A stretch of DNA of 64,000 bases from Natrinema pellirubrum DSM 15624. Its GTDB lineage: Archaea; Halobacteriota; Halobacteria; Halobacteriales; Natrialbaceae. Location of the stretch: positions 3,162,001 to 3,226,000 of the forward strand of contig NC_019962.1 in NCBI RefSeq assembly GCF_000230735.2, in the 5' to 3' direction. Shown piece by piece: positions 8,681 to 18,190 of the stretch. The position numbers and the translations under genes were made by a program. The notes under the pieces are model-generated. The model saw only the letters and a program-made list of their open reading frames with translations, had not been told where the DNA came from and ran no database searches. Position 1 is the first letter of the stretch. Every line of letters begins with the position of its first letter.

Positions 8681-10084
8681 CTAGTACTTCGGGTCGGCCC
8701 CGGTCGTCTCGTAGACTTTCTCCATCAGGTCGTCGCGGCGATCCTGCCAGCCCGCCAGCCCCTCGGGACTGGTCGGGTAGTTCTCGTAGTGGGCCAGGAG
8801 TTCGTCGGCGCGGCGCTTGGTCTTGTAGAGGTTCCAGATGGTGCCCCAGTGGCCGCGGCTCTTGACCAGCGCCTCGAGTTTGAGCGTGAGCCCGATGTCG
8901 GTACTGCCGGAGTACAGCGCCTCGGCGAGCTTGTCGCCGGGCATCGCGGCGAGCAGCCCCATCAGGTCGTCGACGTCGACGGCCGTCGAGAGGATGTTGT
9001 AGACGTCGAGGGCGGCGTAGCGCGCGCCGAAGTGGTCCATCACTCGTTGGTTGTACTCCCAGAGGACGTCCTCGCCGAACTCGCCCGTCTCGAGCGCCTC
9101 GATGGCACACTCGGCGGCGTACTTGCCGCCGTAGGCAGCCCCGGCGATGCCGCCGCCGGTGGTGGGGTTGACGTGGCCGGCCGCGTCGCCGATGGCCATG
9201 TAGCCCGGATGCACGGCCGAGTCGTAGGGTCGCCGGGTGGGCAGCGCCGCGCCGAGTTTGTCCTCGACCTCGGCCCCGTCGAACTCGGGGCGGTTCTCGA
9301 GGTCGCGCTTGAGGTCGTCGACCAGCTGCATGGGCTCTTCCGTCATCTGGAAGCCCAGCCCGGCGTTGATCTCGGTGTCGGTCCGCGGGAAGTACCAGAG
9401 GTAGCCCGCCGCGCGCTCGGTCGGCTTGAAGACCAGCGCGTCGTCCCACTCGACCGGCTCCTCGACCTCGACGATCTCGCGGTAGGCCGAACAGAAGTGG
9501 CTGTAATCGACGTTGGTGTCGAACGTCGAATCCGAGAAGTCGACGTGGTCCTGCAGCACCGACAGCGAGCCGGCGGCGTCGATGACGATGTCGGCCTCGT
9601 AGGTGACCGGATCGCCCTTGCGGATCGCCTCGACGCCCGTGACGCGGCCGTCGTCGTTCTGGCGGACGTTTTGAACGACCGTATCGTAGCGAAACTCGAC
9701 CCCCCTGTCCTCGGCCCCGTCGATGATCCGGCGGCCGTACTCCCAGCGGTCGATGACGGCCAGTTCGCCCGGCACCGGGATCTCGAGGACGGTGTCTTCC
9801 TGCGGGATCTCGAAGCGCCCGTGGTCGACGTCGGTGTTCGTAAAGGCCGGCTCGAGTTTGGACTTCGGGATCGCGTCGGGGAAGGCATCGGCACCCTTCA
9901 GCGCGTCGCCACAGGCGATGTGGCCCGCCTCTTCCTCGTCCTTTCGCTCGAGGACGACCACGTCGTAGCCCTCCCGTGCGATGGTCGCTGCCGCGTAGCA
10001 CCCTGACGTTCCGGCACCGACGACGACGGCATCCGGCGACCGGGTCGTCGCCGCACCCGCGGCCGACTGCTCCTGCGTACTCAT
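8681..10084 (-). CDS. Geranylgeranyl reductase family FAD-dependent oxidoreductase
   Basis: A 467-residue flavoprotein. The FAD-binding dinucleotide motif is VVVGAGTSGCYAA near residue 20, followed by VLERKDE. The second FAD motif GDAAGHVNPTTGGGI near 305 is the signature of the geranylgeranyl reductase (ChlP/GGR) family. Archaeal members saturate the double bonds of geranylgeranyl chains in membrane ether lipids or related isoprenoids. The middle (SHFCSAYREIV ... AGYLWYFPRTDTEINAGLG) also fits. The start ATG at 10084 gives MSTQEQ; longer readings extend over the upstream gene. Haloarchaea have several paralogues, so the exact lipid substrate is open. Confidence 0.85.
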   Translation of the reverse strand: MSTQEQSAAGAATTRSPDAVVVGAGTSGCYAAATIAREGYDVVVLERKDEEEAGHIACGDALKGADAFPDAIPKSKLEPAFTNTDVDHGRFEIPQEDTVLEIPVPGELAVIDRWEYGRRIIDGAEDRGVEFRYDTVVQNVRQNDDGRVTGVEAIRKGDPVTYEADIVIDAAGSLSVLQDHVDFSDSTFDTNVDYSHFCSAYREIVEVEEPVEWDDALVFKPTERAAGYLWYFPRTDTEINAGLGFQMTEEPMQLVDDLKRDLENRPEFDGAEVEDKLGAALPTRRPYDSAVHPGYMAIGDAAGHVNPTTGGGIAGAAYGGKYAAECAIEALETGEFGEDVLWEYNQRVMDHFGARYAALDVYNILSTAVDVDDLMGLLAAMPGDKLAEALYSGSTDIGLTLKLEALVKSRGHWGTIWNLYKTKRRADELLAHYENYPTSPEGLAGWQDRRDDLMEKVYETTGADPKY

Positions 10085-10173
10085 ACCAACACTCTGGACA
10101 CCGCGGTAAGAAAACGTTTTATGGTCGATCCGGTCGCGAGACGGAGAAACTCCCGTCCGGGACTCGGCAGTCC

Positions 10174-11925
10174 CTAGAACGGGTAGTGGATCGCCTGCGA
10201 GGCGACGATCAGCCACGTGATCAGAAGCGCGTTGACGAACGCGCCGGCCCAGATCCGGCCGGTCCGGTGGAAGAAGTAGGTCGAGACCACCGCGATGACC
10301 GGCAGCAAGGCGAGGAACTGGAAAGCGATGATCGTCTGCAGCGCCGTGATCGGGACCGCGAGCGCACCGGTTGCAAACAGCGTGCCGTACTGGATCACGA
10401 GCAAGAGTGCGAACCCGCCAGTCAGGATGATCGCGTTCGTCGCCATCGCCCGCGGGAGCGACCGCGTCGTCTCCGGCGTCCGGAGTCGGCCGTGCAACAG
10501 CACCCCGAGCGCGACGAAGAAGGCGAGGAAGGCCGGGAGATAGGTCACGAAGATCCGGGCGTGAAGGGTCGACATGAGCTTCAGTCCGAGGACCCAGGCG
10601 CGGAAGTCGGTCATGAAGACCGTGTCGACGATCCACAGCAGCACGTAGAGGCCCCCAACCACGCCGACCGCGACCGCGAGCGATTTCGCGATGGTCGCCG
10701 CACCGTCACCGATATCGAGCCCGTATCGCTCGTCGCCGAGCGAGCGACCGCTATTGCGGTGCCACAGCCCGAACAGGCCGGCGATGACGACGACGTTCGC
10801 GAGCGCCCAGAGGACGATGCCGTTCGTCTCCCCCTGTGGCGTAATAGCCGTCACCGGCATTGCCTGACTGCCAAAGAGCATCGTCGGGTAGTAGAGAACG
10901 ACCGGAACCACGGCCGCGAGCAGGGCCGCGACGTACCAGCCGCGGTCGCGCTCGGTGACCGCGTCGGGCACCGTCCGCGTCGCGTCGGCCAACGGCTCCC
11001 GACTGGTCAGCACGGCGCCGGCGGGCACCAAGAAGAGGAACCCGCCGAGCAGTGCGATCGCCGTGCCGATCTCCTTCCAGTACCAGACGTGATCGCCCGG
11101 CTCCTCATCGGCTCCCTCGAGGGTTCGTTGTGTCCAGCCGACGGTGTCGGAGACGGCACTCGGCGTGTGGTGTGCGCCGGGGTGTGTCGTCCGCGGCGTG
11201 TACAGTGCCCGCGCCGTGCCGTCGTCGATCGAGCCGTAGACTTCCCCCTCGGCGATCTCGTCGTCGGTGCCGAAGACGGACTGCAGTTTCTCGCTTTGCG
11301 GCGTCGCCGGCCCGGTCGCGGACTCCCACATCAGCCAGTGGAACTCGTCGTAGTCCGCGAAGACGACCCCGAGGTTCCGCGGGAACGTCTCGTTCCCCTC
11401 GGGTGCGCCCGCCGAGCCCGTCGACGAGCCGACGAGGACGACCGATTCGTAGCTGTCGGGATGCTCCGCGGCTGCCGAGACCGCCGCCCAGCCACCCATC
11501 GAGTGGCCTTCGAGGCCGATGTTGTCCTCGTCGACCAGTTCGTGATCGGCGAGGTACTCGAGCGCCGGCGGGCCGCCCCAGCCGTTTGCAAACGCCGGCG
11601 GGTCGGAGTAGCCGTGGCCCGGCTGGTCGATCGCGAGGACGACGTGGCCGCGCCGGGCGTACTCGATCGCGAAGCTCGATTGGGTTTCCTTGGAGTTGAT
11701 ATAGCCATGAATCGCGAGGACGCCGGGCGCGGGGTCGTCCGCACTGACCCCGTCCGGGACGTAGAGATAGCCGTCGATCGTCCCTCCGTCGTCGGTCTCG
11801 ATCTCGACGCGTTCGACGTCGATATCGCCGCCCGCCGTTTGTCCCCACTGTGCCAGCGCGCTCCCGCTGAAGACGAGCAGTAGCGAGAGTGCGAGCAGTC
11901 CCACCTGTTTGCGTGTCAGTGACAT
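10174..11925 (-). CDS. Exported alpha/beta hydrolase fused to a multi-helix membrane domain
   Basis: A 583-residue two-part protein. After an N-terminal signal/anchor helix (residues 8-25), a dienelactone hydrolase/peptidase-like alpha/beta domain spans about 35-260 with oxyanion region LAIHGYINSK and nucleophile elbow GHSMGGW. From about residue 270 there are roughly eight transmembrane helices to the end. The hydrolase domain should face outside. Known archaeal relatives are unannotated; substrate unknown. Two TATA-like AT boxes lie just upstream (11947-11975), and the start ATG at 11925 fits a short or absent leader. Confidence 0.75.
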   Translation of the reverse strand: MSLTRKQVGLLALSLLLVFSGSALAQWGQTAGGDIDVERVEIETDDGGTIDGYLYVPDGVSADDPAPGVLAIHGYINSKETQSSFAIEYARRGHVVLAIDQPGHGYSDPPAFANGWGGPPALEYLADHELVDEDNIGLEGHSMGGWAAVSAAAEHPDSYESVVLVGSSTGSAGAPEGNETFPRNLGVVFADYDEFHWLMWESATGPATPQSEKLQSVFGTDDEIAEGEVYGSIDDGTARALYTPRTTHPGAHHTPSAVSDTVGWTQRTLEGADEEPGDHVWYWKEIGTAIALLGGFLFLVPAGAVLTSREPLADATRTVPDAVTERDRGWYVAALLAAVVPVVLYYPTMLFGSQAMPVTAITPQGETNGIVLWALANVVVIAGLFGLWHRNSGRSLGDERYGLDIGDGAATIAKSLAVAVGVVGGLYVLLWIVDTVFMTDFRAWVLGLKLMSTLHARIFVTYLPAFLAFFVALGVLLHGRLRTPETTRSLPRAMATNAIILTGGFALLLVIQYGTLFATGALAVPITALQTIIAFQFLALLPVIAVVSTYFFHRTGRIWAGAFVNALLITWLIVASQAIHYPF

Positions 11926-11946
11926 CGCAGACGACCATCGTTAATT

Positions 11947-11975
11947 GTTATAAATAAAAACTACGATTATAAATA
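11947..11975 (-). promoter_or_regulatory. AT-rich core promoter with duplicated TTATAAATA
   Basis: Upstream of the alpha/beta hydrolase start (11925) the 9-mer TTATAAATA occurs twice, at 11948-11956 and 11967-11975. In the minus-strand direction the nearer box sits about 23-31 bases before the ATG, the correct place for an archaeal TATA element feeding a leaderless or near-leaderless transcript. The second copy could be an alternative TATA or a TFB-side element. Confidence 0.45.
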
Positions 11976-12120
11976 ACGATAGAATCAGTGTGCTGAGCCG
12001 GCCGTGCGGGGCTGAAAGCACCGAAACGGTTCCGGGAGGATGGGCTCCCCACCGGATCGCACAGAGTGTCACGATAGCTGGGAATAAAGAGTTTTAGTGA
12101 GGTCCGCCGTATCGAGCCGT

Positions 12121-12453
12121 ATGACCGAGTATACCATCGAGTTCGTCGGAACGGGTGAGACGATCACCTGTACCGACAAAGAGACCATCCTGAGCCGGTG
12201 TCTCGAGGAGGGCATCGCCCAGGAGTACTCCTGTCGGGTGGGGATGTGTCTGGCGTGTTCGGCCGAGATCATCGCGGGGGAGGTCACCCAGCCCGCCGCC
12301 CGCGGCCTCACCGAGGAAGAAGCCGAGAACTACGCGCTGACCTGTATGGCCCGGCCGCAGTCGGACCTGAAACTCGACCGCGGGAAGTATCCGCCGAGCA
12401 TCGAGGGCGATCTCGAGGCCGTCTCGAGCGACGGCGCGGTCGCCGACGACTGA
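12121..12453 (+). CDS. 2Fe-2S ferredoxin, plant type
   Basis: A 110-residue soluble electron carrier. The [2Fe-2S] ligands are visible as YSCRVGMCLACSAE (C-x4-C-x2-C) and a final Cys in YALTCMARPQSDL, the plant-type arrangement. It lacks the long N-terminal extension of the main haloarchaeal ferredoxin, so it is one of the shorter paralogues. The ATG at 12121 starts MTEYTIEF; an upstream start at 12097 adds an unrelated eight residues. A TTTTAGTG box about 25-30 bases upstream could be its TATA element. Redox partner unknown. Confidence 0.88.
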   Translation: MTEYTIEFVGTGETITCTDKETILSRCLEEGIAQEYSCRVGMCLACSAEIIAGEVTQPAARGLTEEEAENYALTCMARPQSDLKLDRGKYPPSIEGDLEAVSSDGAVADD

Positions 12454-12457
12454 CCGG

Positions 12458-13639
12458 TTAGTCCGCGACGGCGCAGTTGTTCGGTCCCAACTCGAGTTCG
12501 AACGCCGTTTCGTCGTCGATCGCCTCATGCCCGAGGTTCGCCGCCACGATGCGCTCGTGGTTGGACGGCCGCGGCGGGAGGTCGGTCGTCGCGTGGGCCA
12601 GGAACTCCCGATCGTTCATCGAGAGCGCCTCGAGACGATCGCGAAGGGCCCCGAGCCGGGCGGCGTAGGTCCCATCCGCGCGTGGATCGGCGGCGTCGCC
12701 GTAGTGTCCCGGCGCGATCGTCGTGTCGTCGGGGAACTCGAGGACGTGGTTTTGAAGCGTCTCGTACAACGTCTCGGCAGCGGCGGCTGCGCCGTCGTCG
12801 CCGCGTTCCAGGTCCGGCCGGCCGACTCCTTCGAGGAAGAGCGTATCGCCGGTAAACAGGGTCCCGCCGCCGTCGCCCTCGAGTCGAATCGAAATCGATT
12901 CGCTCGTGTGGCCGGGCGTCGCGACGACGGAAAGCGTCGCGTCGCCGACCCGCAGTACGTCCCCATCGGCGACGGTCGCGGCGTCGAAGGCCAGCCCGCG
13001 GTCGATCGCGCCCGCGGGGAGGACGGCCATCGCGTCGGTCCGGTCTGCGAGCGTCCGGACGCCGCTGACGTGGTCGGCGTGGACGTGCGTATCGATGGCG
13101 TACTCGAGGGTCGCGCTCCGGTCATCGGCGTCGGCCTCGTACCGGTCGGCGAAGGCCCGCAGCGGGTCGATCACCGCGGCTTCGCCGTCGCTATAGATCG
13201 CGTAGGCGAGACAGCCGCTCGAGGGGCGGTCGTACTGGACGACCGTCGCGAGCGCGTCGACCGGCAGTTCGCGAGCGACGTACAGGTCGGCCCAGGCGTC
13301 CATCCCGCCGGCGAGGTTGGCGGCGTCGATCCCCGCGTCCCGGAGGAGGGAAACGGCGTGGGCGCTCGCCTCGCCGTGTCCACAGACCGCCAGAACCGGC
13401 TCCTCGAGGTCGGCCGCGAGGTCGGCCACCCCGCCGGTCGCCTGTGCCTGGATGAACTTCATGTGCGGGATTTGGACGGCCTCGACGCCCTCGCCCCCGA
13501 GGTGCCAGCGCTCGAACTCGTCGCGGTCACGGACGTCGAGGACGGTCAGTTCCGCCCCGGTTCGTAGCCGCTCGGCCAGCGCCACTGGCGTGATCGAGGG
13601 GACGTCGGCCGGTCCGTCGGCGTCGCTCCGGTCGGTCAT
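12458..13639 (-). CDS. Rhodanese / MBL-fold (persulfide dioxygenase-like) fusion protein
   Basis: A 393-residue two-domain sulfur-metabolism protein. Residues about 15-110 form a rhodanese domain (VLDVRDRDEFERWHL) whose active cysteine is in AVCGHGEA. Residues about 125-390 form a metallo-beta-lactamase fold with THVHADHVSG (HxHxDH), VVATPGHTSES and LFTGDTLFLEGVGRPDL, as in ETHE1-type persulfide dioxygenases and glyoxalase II relatives. It probably handles glutathione-like or low-molecular-weight persulfides. The ATG at 13639 is chosen because the 15 residues before it are not domain-like. It is convergent with the ferredoxin, with only 4 bases between the stops. Confidence 0.83.
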   Translation of the reverse strand: MTDRSDADGPADVPSITPVALAERLRTGAELTVLDVRDRDEFERWHLGGEGVEAVQIPHMKFIQAQATGGVADLAADLEEPVLAVCGHGEASAHAVSLLRDAGIDAANLAGGMDAWADLYVARELPVDALATVVQYDRPSSGCLAYAIYSDGEAAVIDPLRAFADRYEADADDRSATLEYAIDTHVHADHVSGVRTLADRTDAMAVLPAGAIDRGLAFDAATVADGDVLRVGDATLSVVATPGHTSESISIRLEGDGGGTLFTGDTLFLEGVGRPDLERGDDGAAAAAETLYETLQNHVLEFPDDTTIAPGHYGDAADPRADGTYAARLGALRDRLEALSMNDREFLAHATTDLPPRPSNHERIVAANLGHEAIDDETAFELELGPNNCAVAD

Positions 13640-13725
13640 GGGTTCGGATACGTCCCCGTCGCTGGTAAACCCGCCGGCGGACACCGCTGGCTAACGTTCA
13701 ACATCCTGGCCGGTGTCGGGCCGGT

Positions 13726-14361
13726 ATGGACGCCGACGAATTCGAGGCCGCGGTCGCGGAGTCGATGGCAACCGAACTCGAGCGGCTCGGCTCGTCGAAG
13801 CGCCTCGTCGCGCTGACCGATGCTGACCTGACCGAGACACAGGTCCTCCGAGCCGCTGCGGACAGCGAGCGCGTCGCCGCGGCCACCCTCGCGGCGTGGG
13901 CCGACGACGAGGACCACGCCGGGGCGACCGATATCTTCGCCGAGTTCCGAACGCAGGAGCGAGACCACTGCGACCGCATTACGGACTTGCTCGAGGACGA
14001 TCACGAGGGCGACGCCGAGAGCGTCGACCCGATGCACGCCGAACTCCGCTCGCTCGAGTCGACGGCGGCCCGGCTGGGCGGGCTCGTCGGGCGGGCGCTG
14101 GTCGGGGATCGGACCCACCTGCAGGTAGTGAGTTTCTTCGTCAACGAAGGCGACGAGTCGCGGGCCGATCTGTTCCGAGAGCTGCGTAGCGAGACGGTCG
14201 CGCAGGGCGAGCGGGCAGCCGCGTTGCTCACCGAGGTCTGTGCGGACGACGCCGACTGGAACGAGGCTCGAGACGCGGCCGAGGCGGTGATCGGGGCCGC
14301 GTACGATGCATACGCGGGCTCGCTGGACGAGTTGGGGATCGACCCGAAACCGATCTGTTGA
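13726..14361 (+). CDS. Rubrerythrin/ferritin-like helical protein
   Basis: A 211-residue all-helical acidic protein. Four long helices carry E/H-rich faces (LRAAADSERVAAATLAAW, FAEFRTQERDHCDRITDLL, LRSLESTAARLGGLVGRAL, FFVNEGDESRADLFRELR), which resembles the ferritin-like/rubrerythrin fold, though the di-iron E-x2-H pairs are not all clear. Some relatives near ftsZ1 have been labelled transcription antitermination proteins; I see no NusG features (no NGN or KOW motif). Convergent with ftsZ1. Function unknown. Confidence 0.5.
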   Translation: MDADEFEAAVAESMATELERLGSSKRLVALTDADLTETQVLRAAADSERVAAATLAAWADDEDHAGATDIFAEFRTQERDHCDRITDLLEDDHEGDAESVDPMHAELRSLESTAARLGGLVGRALVGDRTHLQVVSFFVNEGDESRADLFRELRSETVAQGERAAALLTEVCADDADWNEARDAAEAVIGAAYDAYAGSLDELGIDPKPIC

Positions 14362-14467
14362 GCCGGCGGGAACCGACCGGTCCGGAGCCGGGGCTATCGG
14401 CGGACTCGAGACGCGAACAGAAACCGAAAGTGGGACTCGAATCGGCGACGCAACGGCGACGGGCCGA

Positions 14468-15634
14468 TCACTCGACGAAGTCGATGTCGTCGCCCTGTGC
14501 GGGCTCGGGCTGGACGGGCTCCTCGCCGTCCGGCCGGCCGTAGATCTGGGGCGACTGGACGCCCGTGACGACGATCATGGTGCGCATGCTGCCCTCGAGG
14601 CTCTCGTCGATCGAGGTTCCCCAGATGATGCGGGCGTCGGGGTCGATCCGGTCGTAGATCTCCTCAACGACTCCTTCGGCTTCCTCGATGGCCATGTCGT
14701 TGCCACCGGTGACGTTGACCAGCGCGGAACTCGCGCCGGAGATGTCGACGTCGAGCAAGGGAGAGCGCAAGGCGGTCTTGACCGAGTCCTCGGCCTTGGC
14801 CTCGGAGTCGGCCTCGCCGAGGCCGATCATGGCGACGCCGCCCCGTTCCATGACGGTGCGAACGTCGGCGAAGTCCAGGTTGACGAGGCCGGGTTTCGTG
14901 ATGAGTTCCGTGATGCCCTTGACCGAGCGCATCAACACCTCGTCGGAAACTTTGAACGCCTGTCGGACGGGGAGCTTACCGACGGAATCGAGCAAGCGAT
15001 CGTTGGGGACGACGATCACCGTGTCCGAGACGTCGCGCAGGCGCTCGAGGCCGGCCTCGGCGTTGGTTCGCCGGACCTCGCCCTCCGCGGTAAAGGGCGT
15101 CGTGACGATCGAGATCGTCAGCGCGCCGGCCTCGCGGGCGGCCTTGGCGACGACGGGTGCGGAACCGGTCCCGGTACCGCCGCCCAGTCCAGCCGTGACG
15201 AAGACCATGTCCGAACCGTCGATGGCCTCGTAGATGTCCTCTTGACTCTCGAGGGCGGCCTCCTCGCCGACCTGGGGCAGGGAGCCGGCACCGCGGCCGC
15301 CGGTCTTGTCCTCGCCCATGAGGATCTTGGTGTCGGCCTCGATCTCGACGAGGTGTTGGACGTCGGTGTTGGCCGCGACGAGTTTCGCGCCGTGGATCCC
15401 CTCCTCGTGCATGCGGTTGATGGTGTTCCCGCCGGCACCGCCACAGCCGACGACGGTGATGTCGGTCTGGAGATCCTGGAGAACGTCCTCGAGTTCGTCG
15501 TCGGTCATCGTCCCGGTCTGTCGGCCGTCCGATCCAGTGTTGTCGGCCGACTGTCCGCCCTGTGGCGTCTCGTCGGGGACCGCGGCCTCCCCGTCTTCGG
15601 CCTCGTCGATTGCGTCGTCGATGAGAGAGTCCAT
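14468..15634 (-). CDS. ftsZ1: Cell division protein FtsZ, type 1
   Basis: A 388-residue tubulin-superfamily GTPase that forms the division ring. The N-terminal acidic tail (about 60 residues) precedes [13 protein letters not shown], then AANTDVQHL, the tubulin signature [12 protein letters not shown] and the catalytic T7 loop [11 protein letters not shown] with the aspartate. The C-terminal tail ends in DDIDFVE, a conserved haloarchaeal FtsZ tail motif. Haloarchaea have FtsZ1 and FtsZ2; the sequence and neighbourhood favour FtsZ1. The start ATG at 15634 is preceded by AT-rich promoter-like sequence at about 15650-15680. Confidence 0.93.
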   Translation of the reverse strand: MDSLIDDAIDEAEDGEAAVPDETPQGGQSADNTGSDGRQTGTMTDDELEDVLQDLQTDITVVGCGGAGGNTINRMHEEGIHGAKLVAANTDVQHLVEIEADTKILMGEDKTGGRGAGSLPQVGEEAALESQEDIYEAIDGSDMVFVTAGLGGGTGTGSAPVVAKAAREAGALTISIVTTPFTAEGEVRRTNAEAGLERLRDVSDTVIVVPNDRLLDSVGKLPVRQAFKVSDEVLMRSVKGITELITKPGLVNLDFADVRTVMERGGVAMIGLGEADSEAKAEDSVKTALRSPLLDVDISGASSALVNVTGGNDMAIEEAEGVVEEIYDRIDPDARIIWGTSIDESLEGSMRTMIVVTGVQSPQIYGRPDGEEPVQPEPAQGDDIDFVE

Positions 15635-15792
15635 TCTTGGCCCTGTCTAAAAGATGGAGCATAATTACCTTTCCCCTACACGTCAGCCGCCTGTCTGACA
15701 TGGTAATAGATTCTTACGTATCGAACACAGGACACTACGAAAGCCGCTACGGGAGGCGTATATGGTTCTATTACTGTCGGGCTCCGTTTCAG

Positions 15793-17175
15793 TCAGATCG
15801 GGAACCGTCGCGTACGCTCAGTCAGAACCCTCTCGGGACTGACCGTTTCGCCGTCGACGGTCACCGGCTCGCCGTCGGCGAGCGCGCCGAACTTCGGCCC
15901 TTCGGGAACACCGGCTTCGCGTGCTAACTTCGGATCGAAGGCCGTCTCCTCGGCGACGACGGCCTCGGCCTCGAGCCGGACGGCGTCGAACTTCGCCTCG
16001 AGGACCACGGTCAGCCCCTCAACGATCGCCCGCCGCGGACCGCTCGTGTCGGCATCGCGTTCGTCCCCGACAGCGCCGTCACGGTCGTCCGCGGCATCGC
16101 CCGCGCTCGCGGGAATCGCCGCCCGCGAGCCGACACGCGTTCCGCCGTTGTCCGTCGTGAAGGCGACGGTGTGGTTCTCGACGATCGTCCGGACCCTGTT
16201 AGGGTCGATTCCCTGTGCGGTCTCGAGGAGGTCGGTCGGGAGATCGACGACGTGAATCGCGTCCGCGCGACAGTCGCCGAAGCGAACGCCGTCGGCGATC
16301 GGACCGAGGTCGGCTTCGATCCGATCGACCAGTTCGAGCGGCCGGTCGTCGACCTCCCGCAGCCACGTCTCGCCGACGAGCCGGCAATCGAGGTCGGCGA
16401 GCGTCTCTTCGAGGACCGGCCACTCGCCGTCCAGCAGCGCGATCTCGGCGTCGCTGGCGTCGAACGCGCGCTCGAGGACGTCGCGGTGGGCCGTCGGGTG
16501 GTCCATCGCCTTGAGCGCCCAGTCGGGGGCGACGTGGCCGACCGCCCAGTCGGTCTCGCGGACGATCCGTTCGAACCGGGGGGCGTAGTGGTTGCCGCCG
16601 AAGCCGACGACCTGTCTGGAGCGATGCGGGTCGACATCCCGAAGCGTGAGGATGGCGCGGGCGACGGCCTCGGCACCGGCGGGGTCGTCCCACTGCTCGT
16701 CGCCGCTGCCGAGTTCGGCAAAGAGCGACGGACAGCCAACGTCGGTGGGGCCGTGGTGGGTCCCCTCCATGCCGACTTCGTACTCCGCCGGCGCGTACTC
16801 GTCGAAGGCCTCGAGCAGGCGGGCCAGCGCGTTCGGGGCGGCATCGGCCAGCGCGTCGGGCTCGCCGCCGAACTCGGCGGGGCCGAAGTTACCCGTGAAA
16901 TGGCCCGTCAGCAGCGGGCCGGTGTCCCCGGAGTGTCTCGAGGCGAACACGAGCAGGTCGGGGTCGCAGTCGAAGGCCTCGGCGGGGGCCTCGAGTTCGA
17001 TGTGAAGGTCGTCGAACGAGCGGAGTTCGGCCCCTTCGGTCCGGTAGTACGTACCGCCGCCGTCGGCCGACGGCCGGGCGTCGTCGGTCCGTTCCGTCCA
17101 GTCGGCGCGCTCGCGGAGGCGGTCACAGATGTGTACCGAGGCGCGGTCGGCGCGGCTCTCGACGATGGCGATCAC
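15793..17175 (-). CDS. dtdA: D-aminoacyl-tRNA deacylase (archaeal DTD2 type)
   Basis: A 460-residue protein that removes wrongly attached D-amino acids from tRNA, as GEK1/DTD2 does in archaea and plants. Diagnostic motifs are VFASRHSGDTGPLLTGHFTG, MEGTHHGPTD and VVGFGGNHYAPRFE, followed by the C-terminal region typical of haloarchaeal versions. Haloarchaeal members carry an acidic insert, here around residues 355-380. It sits divergently to nothing; the next 5' element is the AT-rich island. Single-gene unit with its stop close to the ftsZ1 promoter region. Confidence 0.9.
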   Translation of the reverse strand: MIAIVESRADRASVHICDRLRERADWTERTDDARPSADGGGTYYRTEGAELRSFDDLHIELEAPAEAFDCDPDLLVFASRHSGDTGPLLTGHFTGNFGPAEFGGEPDALADAAPNALARLLEAFDEYAPAEYEVGMEGTHHGPTDVGCPSLFAELGSGDEQWDDPAGAEAVARAILTLRDVDPHRSRQVVGFGGNHYAPRFERIVRETDWAVGHVAPDWALKAMDHPTAHRDVLERAFDASDAEIALLDGEWPVLEETLADLDCRLVGETWLREVDDRPLELVDRIEADLGPIADGVRFGDCRADAIHVVDLPTDLLETAQGIDPNRVRTIVENHTVAFTTDNGGTRVGSRAAIPASAGDAADDRDGAVGDERDADTSGPRRAIVEGLTVVLEAKFDAVRLEAEAVVAEETAFDPKLAREAGVPEGPKFGALADGEPVTVDGETVSPERVLTERTRRFPI

Positions 17176-18190
17176 GAGGTGGCGTCGGTGACGGGGCGAC
17201 GAATAGGCTACGCTTTCGACGCGCTCGGATTTGCTTCGAACCCTAACTTTACAAGTTTTCTAGCTAATATATTATTTTGATAAGAATAGGATTTATATTC
17301 AGATTACGGCTGAACTGGCTCGTCTAAACACGCCAACTTACCATCAATGGTTATACTACCCGTTGTTTCCAACGTGGTGGATCCCGTCCCACCAACATCA
17401 GGAATCGGATTGTGATATTCAAACTTCGCCTTCATTTCAGCCTCGAGTAGTGTCGGACCATCCTGATCTGGGTAACCTGGAGGCGCGGTACAGAGACCAT
17501 AACTGTCTGGCTCCTTGGAGACAACACCATGTCCGAGAGAGTAGAACGTCACTGGATCATCTGTAGAATCATCATTAAATGTCTTTTCAGCATATTGGTA
17601 TCCCTGTTCAATAGTATTTCCAATATCAGACTTTTCTTCTCGGCTGATGTCAGGGACTTCCATGTCCACGCTTAATCCAGCATTTCCCGTCTTGTCACTA
17701 GATATGCCGATATTCAGCGTTGTATCGATACTGCCAGACTTGTCACCCTTCGGGGCCCTATCTTTTACCGCGACACTACCGAGATCGGTTTTGTTCCAGT
17801 ATTGACGTAGCCACGTATAGTCATTTCTCGCCGAGGACTCTCCATCTTGCTGTGAATAGCTAGCAGGTATCTGTTTTCCGCGTAGAGCAGTTAGGTAAGT
17901 ACGTTCTGCACCATCAACCTCCCAAGCGTCTAACCAAAGTTCTATACGGCCTACCTTTGTTGGGCTTGTAACTTCTTCGAGATCGTAGGCAGGCAATTCT
18001 GAATGTATTGTTCCAATTTTCGTGGTACTTCCTCTAGGTGACGCTGGCGAGTCATCTGCTTGTGCTGTAGATAATTGTGACTGATTTTGTGCCGAAGTTT
18101 GTTTTTGACGCTGAACGAACTCATCTATACTAGAGTTCAACCTATCTGATTCTATACCGGATGTGCTTGCTGTTTTATTTAGCTTCGTCT

